Part shown: piece after piece, positions 13,154 to 24,904 of the stretch
Layout of the letters: every line of letters starts with the position of its first letter
Position numbering within the stretch: the first letter of the stretch is position 1
Assembly: GCA_037176905.1 (NCBI GenBank)
Contig: JBBBWG010031197.1
Coordinates: 57,666-121,665, forward strand
DNA from: Azolla pinnata
Taxonomy: Eukaryota > Streptophyta > Polypodiopsida > Salviniales > Salviniaceae
Length of the DNA: 64,000 bases
Direction of reading: 5' to 3'
Made by a program: the position numbers and the translations under genes
The notes under the pieces: generated by a model
Databases searched by the model: none
Seen by the model: only the letters and a program-made list of their open reading frames with translations
Told to the model about the DNA's origin: nothing

Positions 13154-14665
13154 ATGATACTTTGGACTTACTGTAATTGGAAGGTGCTGGTAAGTTTAGG
13201 TCAAGCTGCAGATGATCCCTGAATTCATGCTCAGTACGATCGCCATCGCTGCTGCAGCTATGGTTAGACTGCAGATTCATCTTCTTCACGTTCTTCGGAT
13301 CATCCTCATCATCATCGGCTGGCGGCTCCTTGTCCTGCTCCTGATCCGCGATCAGCTGATTGATGGAGTGCTCCTTCATGGAAGCGGTGCTCAAGAGGGT
13401 GCTCGCCCTCGATCGATCACTGCAGACAGTGGTGATGGTGGAGATGGAGGTGGAGACGCTATCCTGCACGGTGCTAGCTGCATTGCGAAGCTTCCATGGC
13501 GAGCTCGCCCCGACCTGATCTGCAGCAACAGCATGGCGATCAGAGCTGAGCGCATGGCAGGCGATGGAGGAGGAGGAGGAGGAGGAGGAGGAGGAGAAAG
13601 CAGAGTGCTGTTGATTCATGCTGCTACTCAGGATCATGCCAGTGGATTGTACAGAGATCGTGGATGAAGACGATGATGAAGACACTGAGCTGCGATGAGG
13701 GGGCTGATCGTCGTCGTCGTCGTGATCGGGAAGATCCATGGCGCTCTTAGCAGCTGCAGCGACGCTGCAGGAACCAGGTATGTTGATCAGCGCCATGCCC
13801 AGCCCTGTGCTGCGAGAGACGGTGGAGCTTGCAGCAGGATCAGCAGCNNNNNNNNNNNNNNNNNNNNNNNNNNNNNNNNNNNNNNNNNNNNNNNNNNNNN
13901 NNNNNNNNNNNNNNNNNNNNNNNNNNNNNNNNNNNNNNNNNNNNNNNGAACCAGGTATGTTGATCAGCGCCATGCCCAGCCCTGTGCTGCGAGAGACGGT
14001 GGAGCTTGCAGCAGGATCAGCAGCAGCAGGATCAGCAGCTATGCTCCTTGCATGAGATTCGCCGAATTTATACTGCATGATTTCTTGAATCGTGATCTGA
14101 TGATCCGCGGCCATTGATGCATCGGTATTGGCCGCTGGAGCTGCAGCCGAGGTGCTGGCGATGGCGGAGATAGGATCAGAAGCTGAACTAGCCGCGCCCA
14201 TGATCATCATCGTGGGCGCTCTAGGCTTGAATCCATGAGCACCGAGCTGTAGCGGCGGCGACAGAACATGAATCTGCTCTGCTGCTGCTGCTGCTCTTAA
14301 GAACGATAATGGAGAGCTCTGCAGATTAGCGGTAGCTGCTGTGGAAGAAGAAGACGAAGAAGAAGAGGAGGAGGAGGAGGAGGAGGAGGAAGAAGAAGAA
14401 GAAGAAGAAGCTGCAGTGCTGGCGATGGCGGCTGCACCATCGCTGTTGCTAGCAGAAGCTGCAGCTGCTGCTGCTGCTGCTGCTGCTGCAGAGTTGGCGA
14501 TGGAGCCGCCCCAATGGCATCGCTTATGGCCTCCTAGCGCTTGCCCCGTGGAGAACACTCTGTGGCAGATAGTGCACTCGTGGAGCTTTGCAGGATTCAT
14601 GGCGCTGCAGCTAGCTACAGGATTCATGGCGGCGGAGCTGAGGACAGAGATCATAGTAGTAGTAG

Positions 14666-14696
<31 letters not shown>

Positions 14697-16660
14697 AGCA
14701 GTAGCTGGGGAATTGCTGCTGCTGTTAATGCTGCTGGCGATGGTGTTTTCGGAGCTCAGTGCACTGCAGCTCGTGAGCTTCAGATCCATGGCTATGGCGT
14801 TGCCTGCAATAACACGCGAGCTGTTGCTCTTCAGCTCCTCCTCCAGCTTCGCCTTCTTCTTCCTCCTCCTCCGCTTCTTCTTCGCCTCCTGGACCTTGTG
14901 CAGCTGATCCAGCGCCATGGCAGCTTGATCTCTCGTCAAGCTACCGTAGCTGGCTATGTCCGGCGCTGGGCATGGCTCCTGAGCTTTGCTTCGGCAGCCC
15001 AGCTGAGTGCTGTGCGCGAGCTGGAGTCCGAAACCTGCAGGCTGATGATGGTGGTGATGATGATGATGATAGTGATCGTACTGTCGATGTTGACGGGGTT
15101 GATATTGCTGATGATGCTGCTGATGATGCTGCTGATGATGATGCTGATCCTGATGATGGCGATGGTTATGATCGCGGTGATGATCCTGCAGATGGGCGGA
15201 GCTGCGTTGCAGAAACTGGCCCAGATTCATCGCCACATCCACTTCCTCTGCAGCAACATCTCCATCTCCATCTCCATCTCCATCTCCATCCTCGCCCTCG
15301 TCTTCATCCTCATCCTCCTCGCCATCGCCATCGCCATCGCCATCGCCATCGCCATGGCAGTGGACAGTATTGGCGGCGCTGTCTTCCCTAGTTACAACCA
15401 CACCCGGATCGCCCCCCGAGCTCGCCATCGCTGCGCGATTCGTGCTGCTGACGACGACCCTCTTCTGATCGTCATCTTGCCCAGTCGAGCGCGGGGCTTG
15501 CTGTTGTTGGGCATGGTAGTACTGCGGCCCGACTGTGAGGTCCCTGCCCAGCAAGAACAGAGCTTGATGATGATGACTCGCGGGATATGGCGATGGAAAC
15601 TGTGGAGCTGGAGGAGGAGGAGGAGGATGATAGGAGAGGCTCAGAGGCGGCGGCAACATGTGGCGGATCAGGCCATCGCCATGGCTGCTGCTGCTGCTTA
15701 TGGCGATGGCGAAATCGTTGCTGTTGCTGCTGCCGTTGTTGTTGTTGCTCTGAGTTCCCTGGCAAGAACCTTGATGAAGAAGATGAAGATGGCGATGGCG
15801 ATGGCTATGGCTATGGCGATGGTCTGCAGCAGCAGCTTCTTCCCCTTCGGCGAGGTCGATGGTCCTGGCGAAGCATCCTTTGACGCGCTTGTGGCTGGCT
15901 CTGTGGCCGCCCAGAGCTTGATGCGACCGGAACGTCTTCTTGCAGGTGCTGCACTGGAACTTCGCGCTCATCATCGCCATATCTCTTCCTCCGCCATAGC
16001 TGCTCATCTCTGCAGCCATGGCCGGACCTTCTTCTTCTTCTTCTCCTTCTTCTTCGTCTTCTTCTTCCTCTTCCTCTTCTTCGTCCTCTTCTTCTTCTTC
16101 CTCCTCCTCCTCCTCCTTCATCATCATCGTCGTGCCTGTTTGCTCAGAGCTCGCGTTTCCGCCATAGCTGCTGCTGTGCTTGGCCTGCAAGAAGAGGAAC
16201 TTCTGCTGCTGCTGCTGCTCCGCAGCCTGATTCGTTCCATGGCCCGACATCTGCATCGGATTGAGCTTCTTCTTCCTTTTCATCTTCCTCTTTCTCGCCT
16301 CCTGCGGCGTCGTCACCACCATCCCAGCTGCTGCTCCTGCTGCTGCTTCCATGGCAGCTCCATGACCTCCGCCCACCTGCAGCAGATGATACCTGCTCGA
16401 TGAATACTCAACCGTCACCGCTTCGCGCGCCTGCACCACCTCCTCCTCCTCCACCTGCCTCTCTGCTACCCTCGCCATGCCTCCTCCTCCTCCTTTGTGC
16501 GGTTGATCAGAGTGGAAGCTCTGCTCGGCGTCGAGCAGCGGCGGTGGAGGCGGAGGATCAGCACCGCCTGCAGCTGATCTGGCGCTGGCGAAAGCCAGCA
16601 TGACCAAGCAGTCCGCCATGTCCCGCTCGTCCATGATGCAGCTCTGAGGACGACGACGAC

Positions 16661-16691
<31 letters not shown>

Positions 16692-17752
16692 CTGATGGCG
16701 ATGGCGATGATTCAGATGATGATGATGATTCAGATCTGGGTCCATGGGCGCTGCAGCTGCTGCATCGTCCCTCTTGGGCTCGCCGGAAACGTTGAGGTCC
16801 AGCTGCTGCGATCGGGAGCTTATGACGTGGGGTTTCCTGTGCCACCAGCCGCCGACCTGGGCGCCTTTCCGGGGCGACTCCTCGCAACGCTCGCGGCCGA
16901 TGTGCTGCAGGGGTTCTCGCCCACTGATGTAAGCAGCTTCGATGCTTTCTGTGTCGCTGTCCTGCTGCTGCTTGATCTGCTGTCGGGAAGAAGAAGCAGG
17001 AATCAGGTCATGGGCGCCGCCGCCGCTGTTCTCGGAATCGGAGTCAGGCCAGCTGACGTAGGGAGAAGCGGATGCAGATGCAGATGCAGCAGAGAGGCCG
17101 TGATGGTAGCTGCTGCTGCTGCTGCTGCTTCTCCGCCGGTTGCTCTTCTTCTGCTTCTGCTTCTTCTTCTTCGCAGCAGCAGCAGCAGCAGAGTGGTGGA
17201 TCGAGCCGTGATATAAGCTCGACGACGACGGTCTGGTGCTGCGATTGTCGGAGGAGGCGGAGACGGGCGTCGTTTTCTGCTGCGGCGAGGATGACTTCTG
17301 CAGGGCTATGGCGGCGGGCGGCTGGATGCCGCGCCATTGCCGCTCGGGGTGGCAGCGCATGTGCCCGAACAGGGCCTTCCAAGAAGGGAACTGCTTCCCG
17401 CACTCGGTGCATGCCCTGGCCTTCTCGGAGAAGAGAGAGTTGGGCTTCTTGGTGGTCGCTGCAGCAGAAGCAGAAGCTGCAGAAGCTGCAGAAGCTGCAG
17501 AAGCAGAAGCTGCTGCTGCTGCTGCTGCTGCTGGCATGGCAGGAAGAGGGGATGATGGGTTGGGAAAGGGAGCGGTAGTAGTCACGGCAGGCGTTTCAGG
17601 AGCAGAGGTGGTGGAAGAGTCTTTGAGCGGAGAGGCGTTGACAGCATCGGGGTGGAGGTGATTGATACCTGGAGCATCGCCATAGCCATGGCTGCTGCTG
17701 TTGTTGCTGTTGTTGCTGTTGTTGTTGTTGTTGTTGTTGCTGTTGCTGTTGC

Positions 17753-17792
<40 letters not shown>

Positions 17793-18674
17793 GATGATGA
17801 TGGTGCTGGGGAAGGGAGGGCGATGGCCGATGAGAGGGATGATGCTGCTGCTACCTGCGAGCTGGGGGGATGGCGATGGCGATGGCGATGGCGATGGCTC
17901 TGCTGCTAGGGCGGCGGCGGCGGCGGCGGCGGCGGGAGGAGGAGGAGGAGGAGGAGGGGCCAACTCCAGGGTGTAGTCGGGGTCCAGGAAACGGCGGCTC
18001 CGCTTAGGGTTGCTCCGCAGAGCGTACTGCAGAAGCTTCTTGTCGTCCGCAAAGGCGGCGGCGGCGGCGGCGGCGGCGGAAGCAGCATCGGCAACAACTG
18101 CAGGGTGGAGGCTGCTGCCGTTGTCGCTGATCAACGCAGAAGCCCCGCCATGGCCAGTTGAGCGCTGCCGCGGCTCCTGCTCCTGCTGCTGAAGAAGAAG
18201 AAGATGAGGAGGAGGAGGAGGAGGAGGATCTTGCGCCTCGTGGTGGGCGGAGAGGGTCGAGATGGATGAAGAGCCGAGGAGAAGAGGAGGAGGCGGAGGA
18301 GGAGGCGGAGGAGGAGGAGGAGGAGGTTCCTCCTGCTGCTGATCCTGAAGAGAAGGAGAAGGAAGAGGAGGAGATGGCGATGGCGATGGCGATGGCGATG
18401 GCGATGGCGCAGGGTAGTTATCTGTGCATACCTGCTCCTGCTGCTGCATTGCCTCTCCCTCTCCCTCTCTCCCCTTCTCTCTCTCTCTCTCTCTCCCCAC
18501 CTCTTCTCTGTCACTCTCACTGTCACTATCGGTTGCGTCCTTGTCTTTGCCTCCCTCTGCTTCCTGTAGAAGGAGGAGGCGATGAGGACTGGGTGGTGCT
18601 CTGCTGCTGCTACTGTGCAGAGCAGAAGAAGAAGAAGAAGAAGAAGAAGAAGAGAAGAAGAGACGAGTAGACAT
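12954..18674 (-). CDS. Giant intronless three-finger C2H2 protein with EAR motifs
   Basis: Plant C2H2 zinc-finger protein, probably a nuclear transcriptional repressor. It is one uninterrupted frame of 1906 codons. Finger 1 (17349-17411, residues ~422-442) has the SWKALFGHMRCHPER signature. Fingers 2 (15891-15953, ~908-928) and 3 (14514-14576, ~1367-1387) carry the plant QALGGH helix. EAR-type motifs are LDLNV near 16790-16806 and LDLNLP at 13189-13205, close to the C-terminus. Such motifs recruit TOPLESS-type corepressors in known plant repressors. The fingers lie 420-480 residues apart, separated by homopolymeric Ser, Ala, Pro, Asn, His, Gln, Glu and Gly-Asp runs; relatives are usually 300-600 aa. 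The ATG at 18674 is the first in frame. The frame crosses a 100-N gap at 13848-13947, so about 59 residues there are suspect. The length rests on repeat tracts that may be polymorphic or misassembled. Confidence 0.82.
13848..13947. other. 100-N assembly gap with duplicated 77-bp flanks
   Basis: Exactly 100 N. The 77 bases before it (13771-13847) and after it (13948-14024) are the same sequence. That is the pattern left when two overlapping contigs are placed end to end with a fixed-size spacer. It lies inside the zinc-finger reading frame. Confidence 0.95.
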
Positions 18675-18727
18675 TCTTGATCTTGTCTCCTTCCTCTCTT
18701 TCTTCTTCCATGGCTTTGGCTGGGGCC

Positions 18728-18760
<33 letters not shown>

Positions 18761-19093
18761 GCTCAGGGCCCAGGGAAGAAGAGAGAGAGAGAGGTGCAGG
18801 AAGAAGGAAAAATTAGTTATATGCATGTATGCATGCATGCATGCATGTGTATGTATGCACCCAAACAAAAAAACAACAGACAACGCTGATGATGCATGCA
18901 TGCATGCAATGCTGTTGCCTTCATGTGAAGTGTGTAGTTATTCTTCCTCTCTCGGTACATGGCATGCATGCATGCATGTGTGCGTGCGTGCGTATGTATG
19001 TATGTGCGCGCGCGCGCGTGCATGCATGCATGCATGCATGCCTCTTGGCATCCTCCCTAAGTAGGAGGTCGTTAACACAACACACGGTAGTTG

Positions 19094-19157
19094 TTGTTAT
19101 TATTATTATTCGATTATTATTATGTGATTATTATTATTATTATTATTATTATTATTG
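19094..19157. repeat. ATT trinucleotide microsatellite
   Basis: A nearly uninterrupted ATT/TTA run with a few single-base breaks. Read directly. Confidence 0.9.
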
Positions 19158-19376
19158 GTTCGGTTCACACGGGGACTGACGGACGGACGGAAGGACTGTT
19201 TCTTTCCACATATACATACTACGTATGTATACATAGAGACAGACAACTTACAAGAAAGAATGTGCATCAACACCAACATAGCATACCATCCATGTCCTCG
19301 CTCACAATAGACAGACACATTCAACCCAATCTTTGCTCTGATGTCATCGTGATGAGACGATCGGATCAGACACACA

Positions 19377-19535
19377 GGAAGAACTGTCAGCTCTGATCAT
19401 ATTGGATCGGATCCAACACAGACAGACAGCAATAGCTGCACTGGCTCGAAACCGGAAGAATTGTCGGCTCTGATCGGATCGGATCATACCCACACAAACA
19501 GTTGTTGCTGCATACAGCTCGAAACCGCAAGAACA
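19377..19535. repeat. Two-copy degenerate tandem repeat, about 77 bp
   Basis: The block starting 'ggaagaactgtcagctctga' at 19377 recurs as 'ggaagaattgtcggctctga' at 19454. Both copies run on through a 'gatcggatc' core to 'gctcgaaacc'. The copies differ by substitutions and small indels. Confidence 0.75.
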
Positions 19536-20475
19536 CTTGGTCAGATCAGAACGGCTCCGACTTTGGATCAGAGCTAACCAATATGTACATGTGATGCCTG
19601 CTACTAGCGGAAAAAGACAAGCATCCGGCGGAACATGGAGAGAGGTCAAGGATTCTTGCAATCGGGCCTTCCTCTCCACTTTGCTTTCTTTGATGATATC
19701 TTAACCACTTCTGCGTTGCATGGCGTCCATTAGTCAACCAATGAATGGAGCAAGCTGCCATAAGGAGACATATGATTGGTTTCCATGGAGACATGCTCGA
19801 TTGGATAATCGGTGTTGAACGGTGATGTTGTTGCTATTGACAACAAAACTATTGTGGGCATCAGCTTGTAGTTACAAAGGAACATAGAATCTCCGGGACT
19901 TTCTTCCCTGTGTAAGCCAAAAAGCTAGATTTTGATTACACAAGCATCCATAGTTGCCAACATTGTGATATGAAAGAAGGGAATAGAGGAGTCCGCAGTC
20001 ACACGAGAGATCATAGATTGCATGAGTTCGTTTAGGAAAAGCACCTCGTTTGATCGAAAAGGTTACACTATCATATCAAAGACGAATCATTGACCAATTA
20101 AGTGGATACAATCATTTCATTCCCATGCTTGATTGGAGTAGGTCATGTCCGAGAAGAATCTCAATCGCATGCTTATCACCGTACAAAATGACATCATCAG
20201 CCGTCTTCCAGATTGGTTATGGGATATTGTGCCACTTTTTACTGCATGGTCAAGCCAGAACCGAGCCATGGTCGAAGTTTGTGCTCTTAAGTCCTCTTGG
20301 AGGCAGGTGATCCCCCTTTATGATTCTTATTGAGCAGGCGAACTTCCCCACTCAAATATCCGAACCTTATGCAGAAATGTCTGTAAAAGACCAAACGAGG
20401 ATCCAATCCGGGTTCACGTGTATGTGCATCAACAGAAAGAATGAACGAAGCAAAGCCCCACGATCTTTGTCTTAG

Positions 20476-20790
20476 CATTACAATCGGGCCGCACAGGCGA
20501 ATCCGCAGTGCTAGCGACGACAGTCGTAGCTCTACGAGTTCAATCGAGAATTTTTTTGTTGGGAATTCGATCTGCGCTTTGGCTAAGTTCAATCGATCGA
20601 CAACTGGGTCGACAAAGCTCCGCGATCACTGCCGAGCATTACAGTTGGGTCGCAAAGGCAAATCTATAGTGTTAGCGATGACAACTGTAGCTCTATGAGT
20701 TCGATCGAGAAACTGTTCCGAGTTCGATCGAGAAACCGTTCCATGTTCAATCCAGACATTGGCTAAGTTCGATCGATCCACAATCGGGTC
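20476..20790. repeat. Divergent tandem duplication, about 161 bp unit
   Basis: The segment beginning 'cattacaatcgggccgcac' at 20476 recurs near 20637 as 'cattacagttgggtcgcaa' with many transitions. The 'ggctaagttcaatcgatc' word near 20580 recurs at 20761. It directly precedes the proposed start of the ASCC1-like gene. Confidence 0.75.
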
Positions 20791-20809
20791 CATTCCAAGT
20801 GGCGCAACA

Positions 20810-23800
20810 ATGGAATTTCGGAGTGAAGCAGCTTCCGCGTTTTCGGAAGGCATCGCCATGGTTTCAGGAGATTCTCGCCAGGAGAAGCATGCAAAGCTCG
20901 CCCCCGCCTCCCCGGTGGTGGTTTCTCCGGAACCAGGCACCGTACAAGTGGCGCCTTCTCTCCAGGTTCCTCCTCCTTTTCTGCTCCGGAGTTTGAGCCG
21001 CCTCGTATTTTCCATTCTATTGCAAGGGTAGAGCATACAGGAAGGTTTCTTACTGGTCGAGGTCTGGCGGTAACGTTTGATGTTTGGAGAACGAATGGGT
21101 TTGCTTGCACTCCCAATGTACAGAAATCCTGAAATGGAAGAAACGACAGACAAACTGCAGAGGGAACTATCTGTAGAAAGATCGAATGTTTTGTCCGTCT
21201 GTGCCAGAAAAATAGAAACAAAGAAGTATCTCATTTGAGAATGTGGTGGTTTGGGATCGAATTTGTGCTCCATTTAGTTAAAGTATAGTCATAAACTACC
21301 ATGGTATAATCGAATTGAAGTCTGCAAGTAATTTGTTTTGTACACAGATATCTGATTCAAACTAGTGTGGTGAAACCGTGTTTAGCTCCACGTGATTTGT
21401 TCAAGTTAACTTTTTTCTTATGCTTTGTAACAGATTCTATTTCAGGGAGAAGAAAACTCAAGTCTGGGCTATACGCATTTCATCTCATTGCCACTGGCAC
21501 TGCATCCAGTTCTCAAAGAGCAAGTAGCCGAATTTCAGAATCTGTCCTGTATTTAGCTTCTGGAAACAACAGAAAAGAGTCAGGTCAGCATTCAAATGCA
21601 TATATGCATGAATGTGGGTAATAAAGTCTATGTCTTCATGTATAAGCGAGAGTCATTCTCCATTAAGAAATAGCATTAAGCAGAAAAAGAGGTTGGGCGA
21701 TTTTTTTTTTTATTACTTAAAGATGTTCTATATTTCTTCAAACAGAAAATTATGGATCAAGGTTGAAACAAGATTGCTCAAGTGTTTGTCCGCCTTCCAG
21801 GCTCCCTCCTCTAAAGAAAAGAAAAGAAAAGATGCCACATCTAAGATGATTATCCTACCGCCTGATCCAGAATACCTTGAAAAAGTAGGATATGATTCCA
21901 TCGACCATTTTCTTACTATTTAGAACCAATTGCTTGGTACGTACAACCAAAAGTTTGATATTATTCAGGTCTCGTTCTTATAGTACTTTAATGGCTATTT
22001 GCGAAAAGGGAAATTTGAGTTTATGATCTTAGAAACAGCCGTAGGTTTCCTTTCTGTTATTCTCTAATCATAGAGCCATATTCTGAGGATCTGTTTTGAG
22101 TCTCTCATGGATTACCTGAGTTCACAATATTCAATGGAGTTCTTGCAAATGACTTTGTCTTAGAAACAATAAATGTTTGTGCTACATCTTTGCAGATAAA
22201 GGAATTGACGATTATATTTTTCATTGAAACGACCAAATTACACTTGACTGTACTTATGCTTGAGCTGCGGAATAAGGATTCTGTAGCTACTGCATGTGAC
22301 ATCTTACAGGTGAATTTATGAAGGAGAAATTGCCTTTTTTTTACCAAGAGATCTTTACTTTGGCTTAAATGGGAGGCTGAATAAAATCTGCAGGATGTAA
22401 AACCCAAAGTATGGGAAACTTTGAATCACCAGCCAATATCTATACGGCTTAAAGATTTGGTAAGTATATGTTGGATATTTAGTTCACCTCCATGAAGATT
22501 TTCTCTTTGGAGAATGTTATAGTTTTTCCTAAAACTGATTTTTTGGTTTTCTCACACATATACGGTATTATACATTTTGAACATTTTTAAGAGAATTAAT
22601 TCGGACTCATTTGTGTTTCTTGTGAAACTATCACTTATTTGATAAAATTCTTGCTCTGCTGAAGCTCGTTTCCTTCAAAATCTTCCTTAGAAAGTGGAAT
22701 CTGTAGTCCTGAATAACTCATCTCATTCTAGTTAATGAGATAAATTAGTTTATACCTACAATGGTGAAGTCCATAAACTGTACCAAAACAATGTACATTA
22801 TCATTGTTGTACATTCCTAATCATAACTACTTTTTCAAACTTGTATATGAAAATGGTATAGTGTGTGATATATAAGAGGTAGGTCAGATGCCATCAACGA
22901 TGCCCTTGCAGACCATTTTGTTTTGCATTTAGTTGTCCTTTCTCCCCCTATGTTGCTGCAGTAAATCGAGTGTTACCTGTCCAATTATACGGGTCAGGGT
23001 TGTGACCTTGATGACTGATGATCCTATAATACGAGTCTATCCTCCATGGTGGCAATGAGAAGTAAGTGAGGATACTTCAGTTTTTATATTGAGAAGTGAG
23101 GTTACTTCGGTTATTGATACTAGTATCAGCACTATCTTTAGTCCTCAATTTTGATACACCACTAATAGGTTTATTTAAGTTATATTTTGGTTTTTGAAGA
23201 TAATCTCTTGATAGAGGAGAGTCATTATAGTAATGTGACTCAATGGGAAAATTTGCTACTTAATTCTACTCTCATATTCTATTGTTTAACAGAGAGTCAT
23301 TTATATATTCCTATTTTATCTTCATATAAATGTAGTGGAGTACGAAGACCAACTATGATCGAGGCTTTTCTTGCTAGGTGTCTAGAGACACAAGAAAGTA
23401 TCGAAGGATAATAATACAACCACACAAGCTCGTTAACAAAGAACTATTACTACATTCATTGGCTCCATCACTTCCTCTCATACTACAAGTCAATGACCCT
23501 GGAGGAGACAGATGTGGTTCTGGCAGGATAATCAAAAGGGGTGATATGATTGGCCAATCGAATGCTCTCATGCATGTAGAATCCTGGCATCTGGATCATT
23601 TTCTCGCTAGCCTGGCCATTTCTTGATAAAAACTTTGCCTCCTATTGCTGAAGATGCTTCTTTTCCTTCAGAGGTCTGTCCACATTGGATGGTCCATGTC
23701 TTTGTCTATTGAAAGCAAAGTTTGGTCTATCTACAATTAAAATCTTGCTTGCATAGACAATGTGCATCACTAGTTGATTCCAAATGAATTTTGTGTATTT

Positions 23801-24904
23801 TAATTTGCTGTTCTCCTAGGCAAGACAACACTGCACATTATAATAGACCATTTTTAATATCTTTAAGTGCATCAAGATCTATGTTTTTCTTTTTTGTCCT
23901 TTGTACTGGCATCTTTTTCTTTGATGTGATATTGTTGGAATCAATGGTAGCTTCAAATATCAACAAGGCATCTGAAGAGGTGTTCTGAAGAATGTTCTTA
24001 AGAGAGAACTGCATTCATTCAGGAATTTTTCATTGCAGGGTTTCATGAAAGGAAACCTCTGGAAAGCACATGTGTTGCATGCTTGTGTGGAAGAAGGTGC
24101 ACAGAAAAATAGGCTGATGAAGTCGTGCAGTATCCTTGGTTCATAGCTCTTATAATTCATGGACAATCAAATGCACAATTCATCAGCTATACAATTCGCA
24201 TCAGGCAAATTTTGGTATCTAGCCAAAACTCCTTAATGATACCAGATATAATAAGAAATGCATATATGAAGGCTGGTTTAGTCTCACAAAAAGAACGTAA
24301 TCATGAACTGAAGGTGACTCTTGCTTAGTTATCAACTCAAAGTTTTTAGATATCATAAGGCATCTGCAAGCAAATTGTAAATCATTAACTAGGCCCTTGA
24401 ATTTTCATTCGTATTAAGTTTTCCTGGTAGAGGTATGGTCTATCCCCATACTTTTCAATTGGATGCTTAAGATTTGAAGAGCATTATGTACTGCCTCATG
24501 ACTAGTACACAGTCAAATCCAACTTTGACTCTGCTTTGTGCATTCTGTCATGTATTTTCAAGGACTAATTTTGGATAATTCCTGCAGTTGCATGTCACTT
24601 TGATGAATACAAGTCAGAGAATGTGGTAAAATTTCCTTGCAACTTCGTGTATACAAATGAGAAATTGTGTACCTTCCAATTCTGTGATATTTGGTTATGT
24701 AGGAAGAGAGGGAAAAGATTCGGTCAAAGGATACCCTTCGATGCAACAGAAATAATATCACAGCATGGAAGTAGAGATTGGGGAGAACACATGATTATGG
24801 AAGCTCATCTATCTGAGCGGTTTGTGTATGATAGAGATGGTTATTACCATTGCTGTGGATCTATACAGTTTCCTTTTACTCCAACGGAAGCATTTCCACT
24901 GTGA
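20810..24904 (+). CDS. ASCC1/AKAP7-like 2H phosphoesterase, frame possibly broken
   Basis: Homologue of the 2H (LigT-like) domain of ASCC1. Exons: 21434-21548 (or to 21523), 22196-22309, 22394-22459, 24039-24129, 24246-24313, 24588-24625, 24703-24904. A possible first exon is 20810-20965, in phase but unsupported by homology. Recognisable blocks are THFISLPLALHP, the first 2H motif HLTVLML, GFMKGNLWKAHVLHACVEE, NAYMKAGLVSQKE, the second 2H motif LHVTLMN, and the C-terminus WGEHMIMEAHLSERF...GYYHCC. Ligand-binding histidines of both HxT motifs are present. No KH domain, usual in ASCC1, was found upstream. Joining the best donor (21549) to the 22196 exon reads KGIDDYIF and then stops; one T fewer in the T5 run at 22217-22221 would restore IETTKLHLTVLML. 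A weaker donor at 21524 avoids the stop but drops conserved residues. The 1.58-kb intron 22460-24038 holds no gene. Confidence 0.72.

Larger units (their letters stand above)
18675..20809. other. Spacer 5' of the zinc-finger gene, microsatellite-rich
   Basis: Holds the promoter and leader of the minus-strand zinc-finger gene and the region ahead of the plus-strand ASCC1-like gene; the two are divergent. Direct reading shows a CTTG run at about 18729-18762, ATGC runs near 18826-18850, 18893-18908, 18961-18980 and 19017-19042, a TG/CG alternating tract near 18978-19020, and an ATT/TTA run at about 19094-19157. Two degenerate tandem repeats follow (separate entries). No gene recognised. Confidence 0.6.

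Noticed and set aside
13212-18670. Many long plus-strand open frames (for example 14541-16403, 620 codons) opposite the zinc-finger gene
   Set aside because: They are translations of trinucleotide repeats in other frames (poly-Met, Val, Leu, Cys, Arg runs) with no domain. The minus-strand frame has three real fingers.
22870-24000. Transposon remnant in the large ASCC1-like intron
   Set aside because: There are short imperfect duplications (near 23041-23130), but no terminal repeats, target duplications or reverse-transcriptase or transposase coding were seen.
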